Source: Ailurus styani (Eukaryota > Chordata > Mammalia > Carnivora > Ailuridae). Taken from it: a stretch of DNA of 64,000 nt. Where the stretch lies: positions 229,631 through 293,630 of the forward strand of contig LNAC01000742.1 in the NCBI GenBank assembly GCA_002007465.1. The letters run 5' to 3'. Made by a program: the position numbers and the translations under genes. The notes under the pieces were generated by a model. That model was not told the DNA's origin, ran no database searches, and saw only the letters and a program-made list of their open reading frames with translations. Below are positions 1-11,974 of this stretch, one piece after another (the first letter of the stretch is position 1; every line of letters begins with the position of its first letter).

Positions 1-3000
1 TCCTTTATAATTACATTTTTTTACTCAAAATATTAACAGAGATGTGTACGATTTTAGTTGTTTTCCCCATTGCCCACATGTCTTTTCTCTGTCTAATAAC
101 ATTTCAGATTTCAGATTTTCTCCAATAATAAACTGTTTTTTCTTAACTTAGATAAGAATTACTACAGAATAGAAAACACTACTAAATGTTTTACCAAAAA
201 CATGAATGAAAATGTTCATTTATTTCAAACATATGATTATTAAATATCAGGCTTTAAAATCTTTTGAAAACAATACAGATTATGAAATCTCCACTCAATT
301 ATAACATAAGTTAATTGCTTTTTTCCTAATTTTTTCTTTATATTTACTCTGGGAAATTTCTGTCAGATACTATTGTACAACGATATATCATAATTTGTTC
401 TGCTTTGCCTTGTCATGATTGCATAAAAGATTAAACGTTTACCCATGGGTAAAAATAAATTATATACACTAATGAATAAGAGTTCTAGCAGAAAAAAAAT
501 CTGGCTATAGAACGTATACAATGCAAACTATACATTATTTCAGGGATAATTTAAACATTGCAAGTGGCCAAACTGATCAAATCTGCATTGAGGAGATTTC
601 TGTTGCTGAGCAATACACACAGCCCATCAGTTAGCATTTCAATCACAAAGGTGACATGGTTTCCACCCCTGGCATTTTAGTCCATTGAGCCTAAAGAAGT
701 AACTCATTATTCCATACTCAGAGCCAACATTTTCTACTTGAGACACAATTCTAACAAAATTAATGAGAGATGAGGATGGCATTAATTCATTTCCAGCTAA
801 ATTAGTTCTCCAGACTTTGACACCTTGCATTGTTACAGTGTACTGCATTGAAAGCTACATGGTTTAATACAAAGAAAAATATATGCTTAAAACTGAAAAA
901 AACCACAGTAGATCTTGCTTATGTAGAATCCCCCCCCCCCGGGGGACACTATTAAAAAAGGTGCCACTGATGGTGTTGGTATAAATCCAAAAAGTGGATC
1001 TCTTCTTCTATCAAAATGTTTAATGAGGCCAAAATGCATTTATTTACCTCTGGAAGAAATCCATGGCCTTTATTAACTTTTTAACAATAACTAAAGTGTT
1101 TATCTATAGTCTTTAAAGATATGCAAGTTATTAGGTACATACTAATTCAGTTTTCTACTAATTATACAGATAATTTGAGCATTTTAATCAAAGATCTACT
1201 ACCATATTTCTTTTATTTTCCTATATTAGGTTCACTTAATATATTCAATGTAGACTAATTTAGCTACTTAAAGACTCCTGAACCTCTTTACGAAAATGCT
1301 TTTATCTGCCGAGCCCTTACTAATTAAAAATAAAAAACATAAAGTACAAATATAATTTTTTAATAGAGAGTTCAATGTTATAACAAAATAAGTAGATAAA
1401 TCTGGACACTCATGATTAGAACATATTTGTAAGTACCTGGCATTTTATACATGATTTTTAAGCTCTTGTTTTTTTAAAAAAGAAGAAATATAAGTTGTCA
1501 ATTTATTAGGGAAGTGGCACAGTAACCACCGGATTAAAGTGCAAAGACTTAAAAATCTACCATAATAGGTTGTAAAAATCAATGTTGAAATGAATAGAGA
1601 TTTTGAATATGTGCTTGTATCTTGTTCATATAAGAAAGGAAAACTTGACTCATCGCCCAATGTAAATTAATAGCTAATGTGTCTATGAATCAGTCGACAA
1701 TACCAAAAAAGGGATTAAACTGTCTCCATGAAAATTGTATGTTTAAGGCAACTTCTATTCCCCATGCTGAAACTCTTCAAAAGTCATTTTACTCAGCTGC
1801 AATCATCAGGGGAATAAAACCAGGGATATACTTAAGGACCATTCCATAAATTATGATAAACTTTCTGTCATTAAGGGCAACTTCTTTTTAATGCAGGATA
1901 TTTAAAAATGCCACAGTTCATGTAGCATAATTGTCTCAGAAATATAATGATCGTCAAAGATTATATATGGTCTTTGAAAAATCATTTCACCATGTGTTTG
2001 CAGAACTTTAGAGATTAAACAGGGACTTCTGAATTAAGATGGCTAAAATATCTTTATAAGAATTTTCTCCACTGATACCTAATAAAATGACCAACAAATG
2101 GTCATGTAAAAAATTACCAATGGTATCCAGACAAGCAAAATAGGCTAACATAATATGATAATTTTCAAAAACTAACAATTGAGGCAGGGAGAAAGAAATG
2201 ACTTAGAGGAAGACTTGGAAAAAGAAGAAGAGAAATAAGGAAGAAGTCAGGGGAGAGACAAATGGACAGAAACCACTGACCAGACACATGCTCCCCAACG
2301 TGGCATTGCTGACAGCAGTACACTGGCATATAATTCTGCCTCCATTGTCTATACCGCAAAATCTCAAATCCTGATAGTCCTCACTAATAGTGCTTCTTCT
2401 GTGTAGAAGTAAAATGAACAGGCATCCATATTAGTAAAATAGAGCAGAAGCGAAGATTCTGGAGATAGGTACTAAATTGGAGAGTGAACTCCAAGTCCAA
2501 GGATTAGCTCTTCAGGAATCATATACCCCCTACCCCCAATGTTAGATGAAGTGAGTCCAGAATTGAGCATTTGACAAAATTTCAGATGGAGAAAAAAAAT
2601 CTAACAATGACTGTGTACCACCTCAATGTAGCCTTCCCTTTCTACTGGCTCTGCCATTACCTCATGCTATAAATAGAATGAATAGAAAACCAAATGCACA
2701 GCCCTCAGTCTGCAACTTTGAAAGAAAAACTAACTGGTCTCAGAGGCAGTGGGAAGACAGTAAACATGTCAACTACATTTTATCAGAGCAGATACAATAT
2801 CTCTTTGGAATTGCCAATGTAAGCACAGAAAGAAAAAGACCAAGATTTAAAGTAGGAGAAAGGTAACTCATGGAAAAAAATGGAATTTCTCACAATTATT
2901 TCATGATATAAAATAACATTGAGAATGTGCATTCTGCAGAAATGAGCTCAAAGATGAGATGAAACAAATACATGAAATTGAAATGACTATCGCAAACTTA

Positions 3001-3136
3001 AGAACACAAACTGAGTTTATAGCAGTGTATATTAAATTTATGGTCATTTAAGTTCAAACACATTCTAAAAAAACACTTTTTTTTTTGCTCCCCCTCCATG
3101 TTTTATGTATATGTTGTCATGTTTTTTTTTTCCTTG
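1..3136. other. AT-rich unclassified non-coding DNA
   Basis: No repeat family or exon was recognised here. The stretch holds short scattered open frames, the longest being 69 codons on the minus strand at 639-848, with no recognisable domain. A C11/G5 block lies at 930-945 and a purine-rich patch at about 2180-2260. It could include decayed repeats too old to recognise by eye. Confidence 0.6.
930..945. repeat. C11-G5 homopolymer junction
   Basis: Eleven C followed directly by five G sits in otherwise AT-rich DNA. It is a likely length-variable or sequencing-error-prone site and is not part of a recognised repeat. Confidence 0.8.
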
Positions 3137-3320
3137 TTAAATATTTATTTATTTTAGAGAGAGGGAGGAGAGAGAGATTCATGAGGGGAGGGCCAGAGGG
3201 AGAGAAAGTCTTCCAAGTAGACTTCTCACTGAGTGCAGAACTCAGTATCACAACCCTGCGATCATGACCTAAGCCAAAACCAAGAGCTGAATACTCAGCT
3301 GACTGTGCCAGTGCTGCCAC
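3137..3320 (-). mobile_element. Old Can-SINE (SINEC), antisense
   Basis: Reading the minus strand gives a degraded carnivore tRNA-derived SINE: a diverged head at about 3320, the GGTCATGATCGC block near 3270, and a TAAATAAATA-type tail at 3137-3155. Many mismatches and the lack of clear target-site duplications mark it as an old copy. The open frames on both strands here are shadows of the SINE. Confidence 0.75.
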
Positions 3321-3337
3321 GTTTCACATCTCTTTAT

Positions 3338-3512
3338 ATAATTTTCTTATGTCTAATTATGACCACATTTTCCACGTAAAGAAGTCCCTTTAATTTTTCT
3401 TGCAAGGCTGGTTAAGTAGTGGTAACTCCTTTAACTTTTGTTTGTCTGTGAAATTCTTCAGCTCTTCCTCAAATCTGAATGATAGCCTTGACAGGTATTC
3501 TTGGTTGTCCTA
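3338..3512 (-). mobile_element. L1/HAL1 ORF1-end fragment, antisense
   Basis: The minus strand matches the + strand segment at about 18520-18705, the end of an L1/HAL1 ORF1-like region. Shared words include CAAGAATAC, GCTATCATTCAGA and TTAAAGGGA. It ends four bases before a sense-oriented L1 3' end (3517-3907), suggesting a rearranged single insertion. Confidence 0.7.
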
Positions 3513-3516
3513 GAAG

Positions 3517-3907
3517 ATATGCTAAATGAAACAAATCAGACTGAGAAAGACAAATGCCATATGATTTCACTCATATAAGGAATCTAAAAAAACAAGTGAA
3601 AAAACAGGTTATCAGAAAGCAGAATCAGACATAAATACAGGGAACAAACTGATGGCTTCCAGAGGGGAAGGGATGGGCAAAATGGGTGAAGGAGAGTAGG
3701 AGATACAGGCTTCCAGCTATGGGATGAATAAGTCACAGGAATAAAAGTTGCTGCACAGGGAATATAGTCAATGATGTTGTAATAGTGCTTTATAGTGACA
3801 GAACAGTGGGAGCTACACTTGTGAGCACAACATAATGTATGGCATTGTCAAATCACAATGTTCTACAGCTGAAACTAATGTAACATATTGTGTCAACTAT
3901 ACTTGAA
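3517..3907 (+). mobile_element. L1 3' end fragment
   Basis: Carries the mammalian L1 3' UTR landmarks in order: an ATATGATTTCACTCATAT block (about 3559), a region like ACAAACTGATGGCTTCCAGA (about 3645), and a terminal block with GAAACTAATGTAACATATTG (about 3871). It ends in a GGAA-type microsatellite that replaces a normal poly(A) tail. Confidence 0.85.
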
Positions 3908-3982
3908 GGAAGGAAGAAGGAAAGGAAGGAAGGAAGGAAGGAAAGAGGGAAAGGAGGAATGGAGGAAGGAGGGAGGGAGGAA
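3905..3982 (+). repeat. (GGAA)n microsatellite at L1 tail
   Basis: Imperfect GGAA/GAAG repeats of about 75 bases follow the L1 3' end directly, so the array probably grew from the L1 A-rich tail. GGAA arrays can bind ETS-family factors in principle; nothing here shows that this one does. Confidence 0.85.
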
Positions 3983-3985
3983 CAA

Positions 3986-6900
3986 ACAGGATCAAAATTC
4001 CACCATTACATAACAATACATAGTTAAGAAACAGCAGAAACAAAATTGATTTGACTAAAAATCAAATAAGGACATTGAGGAAACACTGAGGTTTATATAG
4101 TGAATGGTGATTTTTTTTTAATGTAAGGGATTAAAATGATTAGAATAAAACAAATATAGAGGCAAAACAAAGGGAATCCAGCATAAAGATAATTTATATC
4201 TGTGAAGTACAGAGCCCAACAAATGCAAGAGAAGACACATTTTGAATCTATAATTACTGCAAAAAAAGCAAAAGCAAAAACAAAAAAACAAAAACAAAAA
4301 AAAACCTGAACCTAAACATTGAAGAACACACTGTATTTCAAATAAATTTAGTACAGAACAGTCATTGCCGGGACATAGTCTAATCAACCTACTGACTCTT
4401 TGGACTCCCTTATCTTCCTTCTCAAAAAAAAAAAAAATCACTTAGTAGGATGGAAAACATCAGGCTAGCAGCAGATATTTCCAACATTCAGTGCTTTATA
4501 ATTAATACACCAATACCTCCAATGTTCTAGGGGAACAATAGTGGAACCCAAGAGCTCCATAACCAGTCAAGATGTTATTTATATGTGCAGGTATTCTCAA
4601 ACAGGAACAAACTAAGATACTGCAATGCCCAGAAGCCCTTCTTAAGAAAACAAAACAGAAACAAGTAAACAATTAATTCATCCAATTAAGAGATAAATGA
4701 AAATAAACACTGACGAATTGAGAACCCATAGGAAAAAGAACTGGTGAGACACACTGAAACAAATTACATACAGAACTGTTAATTAAATAGCATGGGATCT
4801 GAGGTTACAGAACAGAATATGGATGTTATCATATTCTTACATGTCATGTAAGAATAATAATATACCTTACTAAGATGAAAAGATGTGAGAGCACTAATGT
4901 AGCCTTCTTTCAAACAGGGAGTCAGTGGAGTTAAAACTGAAATGGGTAGTTTTGAAAAACGATTCTATCTTTAAAAAAAAGTTTATAATTTCTTCTCTAG
5001 CCTAACCTGTCCTCTTCTCCTTTACCTTTTCTCTCCTTTCCTCCCCTCTTTTCCGATCCCCCAACCCTTTAACCTAGGCAGCAAACTTTAAGAAGTACTA
5101 TATCTTATTGAAGAATCATTTACTCAACACCAATTTTCTTCATTTCATGTCATTTATTTTTCTTCTGTGAAATTAAAATAAATCCTAAACTGATTTTTAA
5201 TGAATACATCTACACTATGTTTCCCATATTATAAATTGTTTCCATGTATGTATGTATCTATCTACCCACCCATGCACTCAAATTTCTAGCTGTGTATGGG
5301 ATGGTATTCAGCTAATGTTAAAGAGGATCATTTTAGACTGGTAGGATTTAACCTTTCATCTTTAATTTTCAGTATTGCTTGTATTCTTTAAACATAAGAT
5401 TCTGCTAAAAACAATGAAATATTTCTTCTTTAAAACTGGAATCAAATGCGTGTAAAAAGCTTAACATTCTAATTTCTAAGAGCTGAAAGCTAATTGAAGA
5501 TTATTCACAGGTTTGATTTGGATAATTTGTATGCTTAACACTTAGGTATATACAGTTTAGATGTTCATCCCTTGGTATTTCCTTTCCTAAGTAAGAGACC
5601 ATTTTAATTTTCATTCGGTCTTTTTAATGTAGATGTTAATCTCTGCATTCTGGTCATTCTTTAGACTTTCCTGCAAAATCCCCAGATACAGATTTGAAAA
5701 TGATGTTAATAAAAATATATCATGAAGTATTCCTACTGGGAAAGATTTCATTTAAGTACATTGATGTTTTCCCATAGCCTCTTTTCATGATTCAAAAACC
5801 ATGATTCAAGATCAAAGCAAATATTAATTCTTTTCCAAACCTTCCTGAAAAATAGCTCAAACATTTCACTCACTACAAGTCTGAGTGAGCATTAACGTAA
5901 AAGAAATAATAATAATCAACCTTGGCGATCAATCTGTCTTCCTCTAGCAAAGTGCAAGTATGGTCTTTTCCGTTGCTAGGAAGGTACAACAAAAATTGGG
6001 TTAGTCTTTGAATTGTCAGTTTTCAAAAGTCAATGGACAATTCACAGGATTTTAATACCATCTCAGGAGAAGGTTTTAATGTTAGTATATATGAAATGGT
6101 AAAGTTTTATTAATTGTTGAGAGGATTGATCATTGAGAGAATGATAACTACTAAGGTGAAACCGGTTTTGGTAAAACAAACAAAAACATGGTTTACATTA
6201 TTTTGTTCCTCATTCAGAATTTTTCTTTACCCTATTGATTTTGAAATTGAGATTTAGTAAAACATGTAAAAAACCCTAAACAGATTTCAGTAAAATTATA
6301 AAAAACATGGTAGAAAAATCTCATGAACCTGAGAAAGAAAAGACCCTTTTAAAAATAAAAGTATTTGGCAGCTAGTTTCTTAGATCAGTTCGAAACAATA
6401 ACCACTATACTGTTCATGTTTATAAAAATAAAACTTTACTCCCAAAAGTCAACATCCATAGCTAAAGCTAATTGTAAATGAACACATTTAAAACTTGAGT
6501 TTCCACCTGTCTTACTAGTTAGTATTTCTTAGGGGTAAAGATCAGGATTTTTCCTTTGCTTTTTAGAAGAAAGTTTTTATTACTGCTATTGTTAATTGGA
6601 ATAATAAAATGTCTTTTCTTTATATAATATTTACCAAAGTGCAAGGTAAAGTGAAGAGAGCCTTGGACTGAATATCTAACACAGAAGATTTATGCTTTTA
6701 CTCTTCTGTTAAAAAAAAAAAAAAGTGAGAGGCAACAGGCCCCAAATTGAGTCACTTGTGCTAAACTCCATTATCAGGAAACCCAGACTTAATACTTAAC
6801 CTGAATGTAGTTAACCTCTCCCAGTAATGTAATCTTAAACCATAAATCTGGAATTTCCTGGTTAGCACTGGTGGGGTAATCCATCCTGCAGAGACAGACC

Positions 6901-9588
6901 CCTGCTGTCACCAAAGAAAGATGAGGTCATCTGCTCTTTCCTGGTCCCAGCTCCCTTTTGCCAATTAAATCTCCCATTTGCACAGTTTTCTGTGGAGAAA
7001 CTTTCTACCTGCTGGATGTGGTGCAACTTAGTTCGCTGAATCACTGAATAAAACCAATATGATCTTTCAAGTTTATTCAGTTGAACTTTGTTTTTTAACA
7101 AATTCTCTTTATTGCTCTTTTTAATGTTTTTTTAAGAGTTATCACTCCATAGTTCTTTATGTTTTAAATGTTCTAATCCTTCAATTTATAAACCTTTTTT
7201 CTCATTTTTATTTAATGACATGTTACTTAATTTTACAATACGGTTAATAAATTTAACTTTTTCTCATTTAAATGCCTCACATTGTTAAAAAATATTTTAT
7301 GTCGGTATCTTTTTTGGACTTAGTTTCTCAGACGTATAATTCAAGTTCTTAAATTTTTACTACCATTTTTTTTTCTTTCTTCTTCTCTTTTACAAATGTA
7401 ACCCTCCACTAGTTCCTTTTAATGTGGCTTTTATACTTTAGTTACACCTTTTGAGTTCGTATTCTTTAACAGTGACCAGTGGGGAGCAGGATTGTAAGGC
7501 TATGAATAGAGCAAGTCCAAACCACCAAGAGGAGGTTGGAGCTTTCTCCCTAGAAGGTAGTGTCTACCTAAAGTTAGTTCATCAGAAAGTCTTATTCCTG
7601 AATACTTGAGAGAATGACAGAGCAAACATTCCCCAGGACAATAAAGGCTGTTCACATTGGAATGGTAAACTTGACCTTTTAGAATGGCGCTGCCTTTTGA
7701 CATTCTACCTAATCAAGTCATCATATAAGAAGCTGTACATTCTGAAGTTCATGGTTTCAGATAAACTTTGACTAAAATGTGCTATGACACCAGAGTAGGA
7801 CAGCAGGATAAAAAAACTTTAGCTAACTTTGTGAGAAGCTAGATGATGTTGAAATTCCTATAAGAAAATGACAGAAGTGATACTTGGACTTCTATAGTAG
7901 CAAGCAAATGAAGACCATGTTTCAAATTTGAACATTCTGTTCGTGACCAGTAAGAGCAAGGGGGAGAGAGAGAATTTCAGGTCATGTGTTGACTTCTACG
8001 AACTGAAAGCCAAGTTAGTCTCATGTTTTGTCTAGTTTTTGCCTTAATTTTATTTTAATTGTACATTTATGTTTTATATGCCTCTGTATGCCACTGAAAT
8101 CAGATTTTGGAATAAAATAGGCTGAAAAAATAACACACACAGACCTGAGATAATTGGCAAAACAACGGTTTGAATTAGCTGAAACAGCATATCCACTTTG
8201 CAAATCAACATACCAGTCATGGAGAAGTAAAGCCACTCATATAAACCAGATGGGTATGTAAGTAACAGATCTAGAACTCTAAACTTAGGATCCTGAATCT
8301 ACTTAAACCAATGTTCTTTCCATTATCTCATTTCCGCAGTAATTTTAATTTTACTAACAAAAGTTTACCAAATAAAATAAATATGTTATTATTTACTATT
8401 ATATCCACTCTAAATTGGTAATATTTGGAAAAGGAAGTAATTGTGGAATAAGGAGAGAGAAAAGGAGAAATGGAGCAAAGCCAGTTCAGCTCAGGAATAG
8501 AAGCTTGTTTTTGTTATTGCTTGTTTCTTTTAATACGGTGTTAATAGGGACAAAAGAATGTGAGGCAAATTACTGATATGCCCCGAAGAGTTCTATTTCT
8601 GCAAATGTTGTGGTTAATAGATGAGCCACAAGGGGAGAGGAGAGCAGGGTTAGAGCAGGCACATCTAATCAGTTTAGGATGTCCTTCTGATCTGTTCTGA
8701 AAGGAAACGGTCATGGACAGAGCCAATGCTAATTCTTTGGTTTTAAGGAGACTTTGAGAAATGAGCCCTGGTAATACATGATGGTTCTGTAGAGCCCTTT
8801 TCACGGCAAGCATCTACTGACTGGTTTCTAAAGCCAGATTCTGGTATCCTAGTAACATCTGTAGAATTCCTGCCATTCCTTACCTATCATTTTCCAGGCT
8901 GGTATTTCCCTCAACATTTTTTTTTTCTTTCTGAACACTGCTTTTCCCCTCTGACTATATTTTTCACATGAAAGTGAAACTTAGATATTGAAAATGTAAG
9001 GTCCAGAATCAAGGCAATGATTATCAGAATAGCCATGGAAGTTAATTTTGATTTGCTCTCCTACAGCTCAGTTTGAAATACTGTTCTGTAGTTGCGACGA
9101 CAAATAGATTTTAAATCTGGTTAAATCCTCAGACAGCAGTATTCTCTTTGAAGAGAGTGAGTGGGAGTCAAAATATATAGGTAGCTTTCTAAATAATAAA
9201 TCCACACGAGGTCAACTTGGCCTTCACAAGCAATGCAATAGACCCCCAGGTCACCAAACCAATTTTTCAAATGAGAAGACTATAATCCTATCTTGGAAAG
9301 GTGACCTTTAAGACCATATCTATTTCTCAGGCTAGGACCATAGGCTCCATATCCCTCCATGATACATTTCCATCACATTTGAAGTCTTCAAAAAGAGCAA
9401 ACAATGCTTTTTACCAATAACCTGTTTTTCTTTACAGGACACACACTTCATAGAAATTATTGCATTTATCTACCTCACGCCATACAAATTACACATTAAT
9501 TTTACCATATTTTTATAAGAATATTTGAATAGTTGGGCAAATAACGTATTTTAGTTAATGCCAATTATAAAACAAATTTATTATTCAG
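3986..9588. other. AT-rich unclassified non-coding DNA
   Basis: No young mobile element or exon was recognised. It holds an A-rich tract at 4260-4303, a short palindrome at 4833-4855, a small ATGT/ATCT repeat at about 5243-5270, poly(A) at 6711-6724, and a faint antisense MIR-like stretch near 8250-8330. Open frames are under 110 codons with no recognisable domain. Confidence 0.55.
4833..4855. repeat. Perfect 11-bp inverted repeat
   Basis: Arms ATTCTTACATG and CATGTAAGAAT are separated by a single T. It could form a short hairpin or be a dyad-symmetric site, but no neighbouring feature gives it a role. Confidence 0.85.
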
Positions 9589-9600
9589 AAGTTGTTTTTA

Positions 9601-9795
9601 GGGCGCCTGGGTGGCTCAGTGTTTGGTTAAAGCCTCTGCTTTCGGCTCAGGTCATGATCTCAGGGTCCTGGGATCGAGGCCCGCATCGGGCTCCCTGCTC
9701 AGCGGGGAGCCTGCTTCCCCCCCCCCCTGCCTGCCTCTCTGCCTCCTTGTGATCTCTCTCCCTCTGTGAAATAAATAAATAAAATCTTTTAAAAA
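9601..9795 (+). mobile_element. Young Can-SINE (SINEC)
   Basis: Near-intact carnivore tRNA-Lys-type SINE with a GGGCGCCTGGGTGGCTCAG head, the pol III box-like elements of the tRNA-derived part, a C11 run at 9717-9727, a CT-rich segment and an AATAAATAAATAAAATC tail. Exact target-site duplication AAGTTGTTTTTA flanks it (9589-9600 and 9796-9807). Confidence 0.95.
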
Positions 9796-9807
9796 AAGTT
9801 GTTTTTA

Positions 9808-11922
9808 ATGTAAAAAGATACCAACAATTACTTTTACATATTTTTTACATATTTTTGTGCTTATTTTCATAGTTTGAATTACCAACATCTTTATTTATTC
9901 TCATATTCTTACCCATCTCATGGTATAGCAAATGTCAAAAAGATCAGCCTTATGAATCAAGACTCTTAATTAATTCTTGTGCCTCAGGAAAATAGCCAGC
10001 AAGTTACAGAGAAAAGTATTTTTCATCCAGTTCCTGGGTTTTGGTGTATAAGGTGTATGATTCTATGAAGTAATGCATTCTTTCCATCGAAAGGTTTGAC
10101 TAGGAAAGAGCTGGTGGCAAAGGTCAGTAGTTGGATTGATGAGTGGAAAGTTGCAGAAGGGTAAAGCTAAACAGTTATTCAGTTTCTCTAAATTAGGATC
10201 CTCAAAAGGGAGGTGACTTCTTTGAAGATGTAAGGACTTCTAATACCCTGAATTCACGATCCAACAAAAATGAAGTTTGAACCCATGTGCACCATATTTC
10301 CGTGTATGACTTCTTTTACCTTCACTCCACACATCTACTCTCACAGACATTGAACGCTTAAGGTACATGAAGCTAAGGTAAGAAATTATGCATTGTTGCT
10401 CATAACAAACTGGGAAAAATCATTTTTTCATGGTAGATGAAGCAACTATCAGTACCTGCAGCAAGAAGTTCATCAGAATTTCAAAGGACACTGACCATAT
10501 TTAAATGTTGAAATTTCTAGTTTAAGATACTGAAGTGAGGCTGTCCCAGCCTGATTCTTCTTTCTGAAACTAACCAACAAGAATACAAAAATAGGAAGGA
10601 AAAACACATCTTGGGTGAAACTAGAAAATGGCCACAACCCTGAACTATGATCTTGGAAGACAGGCGACCAAAACTAGTGAAAATTGGACCTGGTCCAGAG
10701 AAGAAAAAAAAGTGAACCTTTCGCTCCAGCTCTCAGGGAGCATGTAACTGCTCAGGGACAAGCCAGTGTCCCTTGTCTAGAAAGACAAGATCAAGGTGTT
10801 TGGACAGGTGGGGCTCTCATTAAAGGGCTGTAGGGAGCGTAGAGCCAGATGAGAAAACACATGTTCATGGAATCTCCAATACAACTTGAGCTTTTGACTT
10901 GTCACCTAGGCAGCTATGTTTTTGGAGTATTAGAGAAAAATAACATGTAATGTCCAGAAATGGTGAAATGCAATGTGTAAGTCACTGAGCCCAGTGAACT
11001 CACTAGCCAAGAGCAGAGGTGGTCTCCTTAAAGGGTGGAGGGCTAATAAGGTCCAGTCCCAGAACCAATCAACTAATACCCCACCAGCTTATCTCCCTAC
11101 ATTATATGTACAAAATTGCTGGTCCAGCAAAAAGATAACTTCCACTGAATGATGAGCAGTATTCAGGAAGAAGATGGATTTTAACTAAAACCAAAACCAA
11201 AAAAAAGAAGAAGAAGAAGAAAAAGAGAGAGAGACACACACATACACACAAAGAGAAAAATGACATGAAAAATAAAGGCAGATAAAAAAATTCTACAGAA
11301 GAATTATGTTGTAAACAGACAAGAAACTATAAAGAGTCCTTGAAATCTAAGAAATTGCAGAAGTCGTGACTTATTTAATACATGAACAAGAGATGAAATT
11401 TTAGCTGGAAAAGCCAGAATAAAAATGAAAAATAAAAAATAAAAGATAATAGGATCATTCCTCATGTTTATATGGGTTTGGGATGCAGTTTGGTTCCTTA
11501 ATAATTCATCTAGGCTATTTTCACTTATTTTTAGGATAGTTATTTTTCTAAGATAACTGAAAAAGAACCATAACACACACTTCTTATAAAATAAGAGAAA
11601 GAATGAACCACATATTATTTGTACCTATTTTGTTTAAATATAAACTCTATAGAAAGATTGTTCACTTCAAATCACAGGAGATCAACCTCTTCAAATGTGC
11701 CAGTAATATAAAATCAAGCTGAATCAGGGAAATCATGTCAATCCATGATGACCAAATTGCTGGACCGTCTGTGCAGCTTGGCAAGGTCTATGCGTCAGAA
11801 AGCAGTATGTAAATACACAGAAAGTGTTTAAAATAATATTTCCTTGCTTTAGCAGACCAAACATCTTATCTTGAAGTCCCACTGTATAAGGTCAGAGTCT
11901 AGTGTTTGGATGTTAGCAAACT
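9808..11922. other. Unclassified non-coding DNA, partly purine-rich
   Basis: About 10500-11280 is less AT-rich and reads like an old L1 5' UTR or other decayed repeat, but I could not place it in a family. It ends in a simple tract (CCAAAA, GAA, GA and CA units, 11190-11253). The rest is AT-rich with no recognised feature. Confidence 0.45.
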
Positions 11923-11927
11923 AAAAA

Positions 11928-11969
<42 letters not shown>
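11923..11969. repeat. A14 plus (TA)n microsatellite
   Basis: A run of A is followed by about 16 TA units and abuts the 3' end of an antisense L1. It is probably a microsatellite seeded at the L1 insertion boundary. Confidence 0.85.

Positions 11970-11974
<5 letters not shown>

Noticed and set aside
9601..9795. tRNA gene, suggested by tRNA-like head with pol III boxes
   Set aside because: The sequence is the tRNA-derived head of a Can-SINE, with A-rich tail and target-site duplication; it cannot form a mature tRNA cloverleaf with intact anticodon arm as far as I can see.
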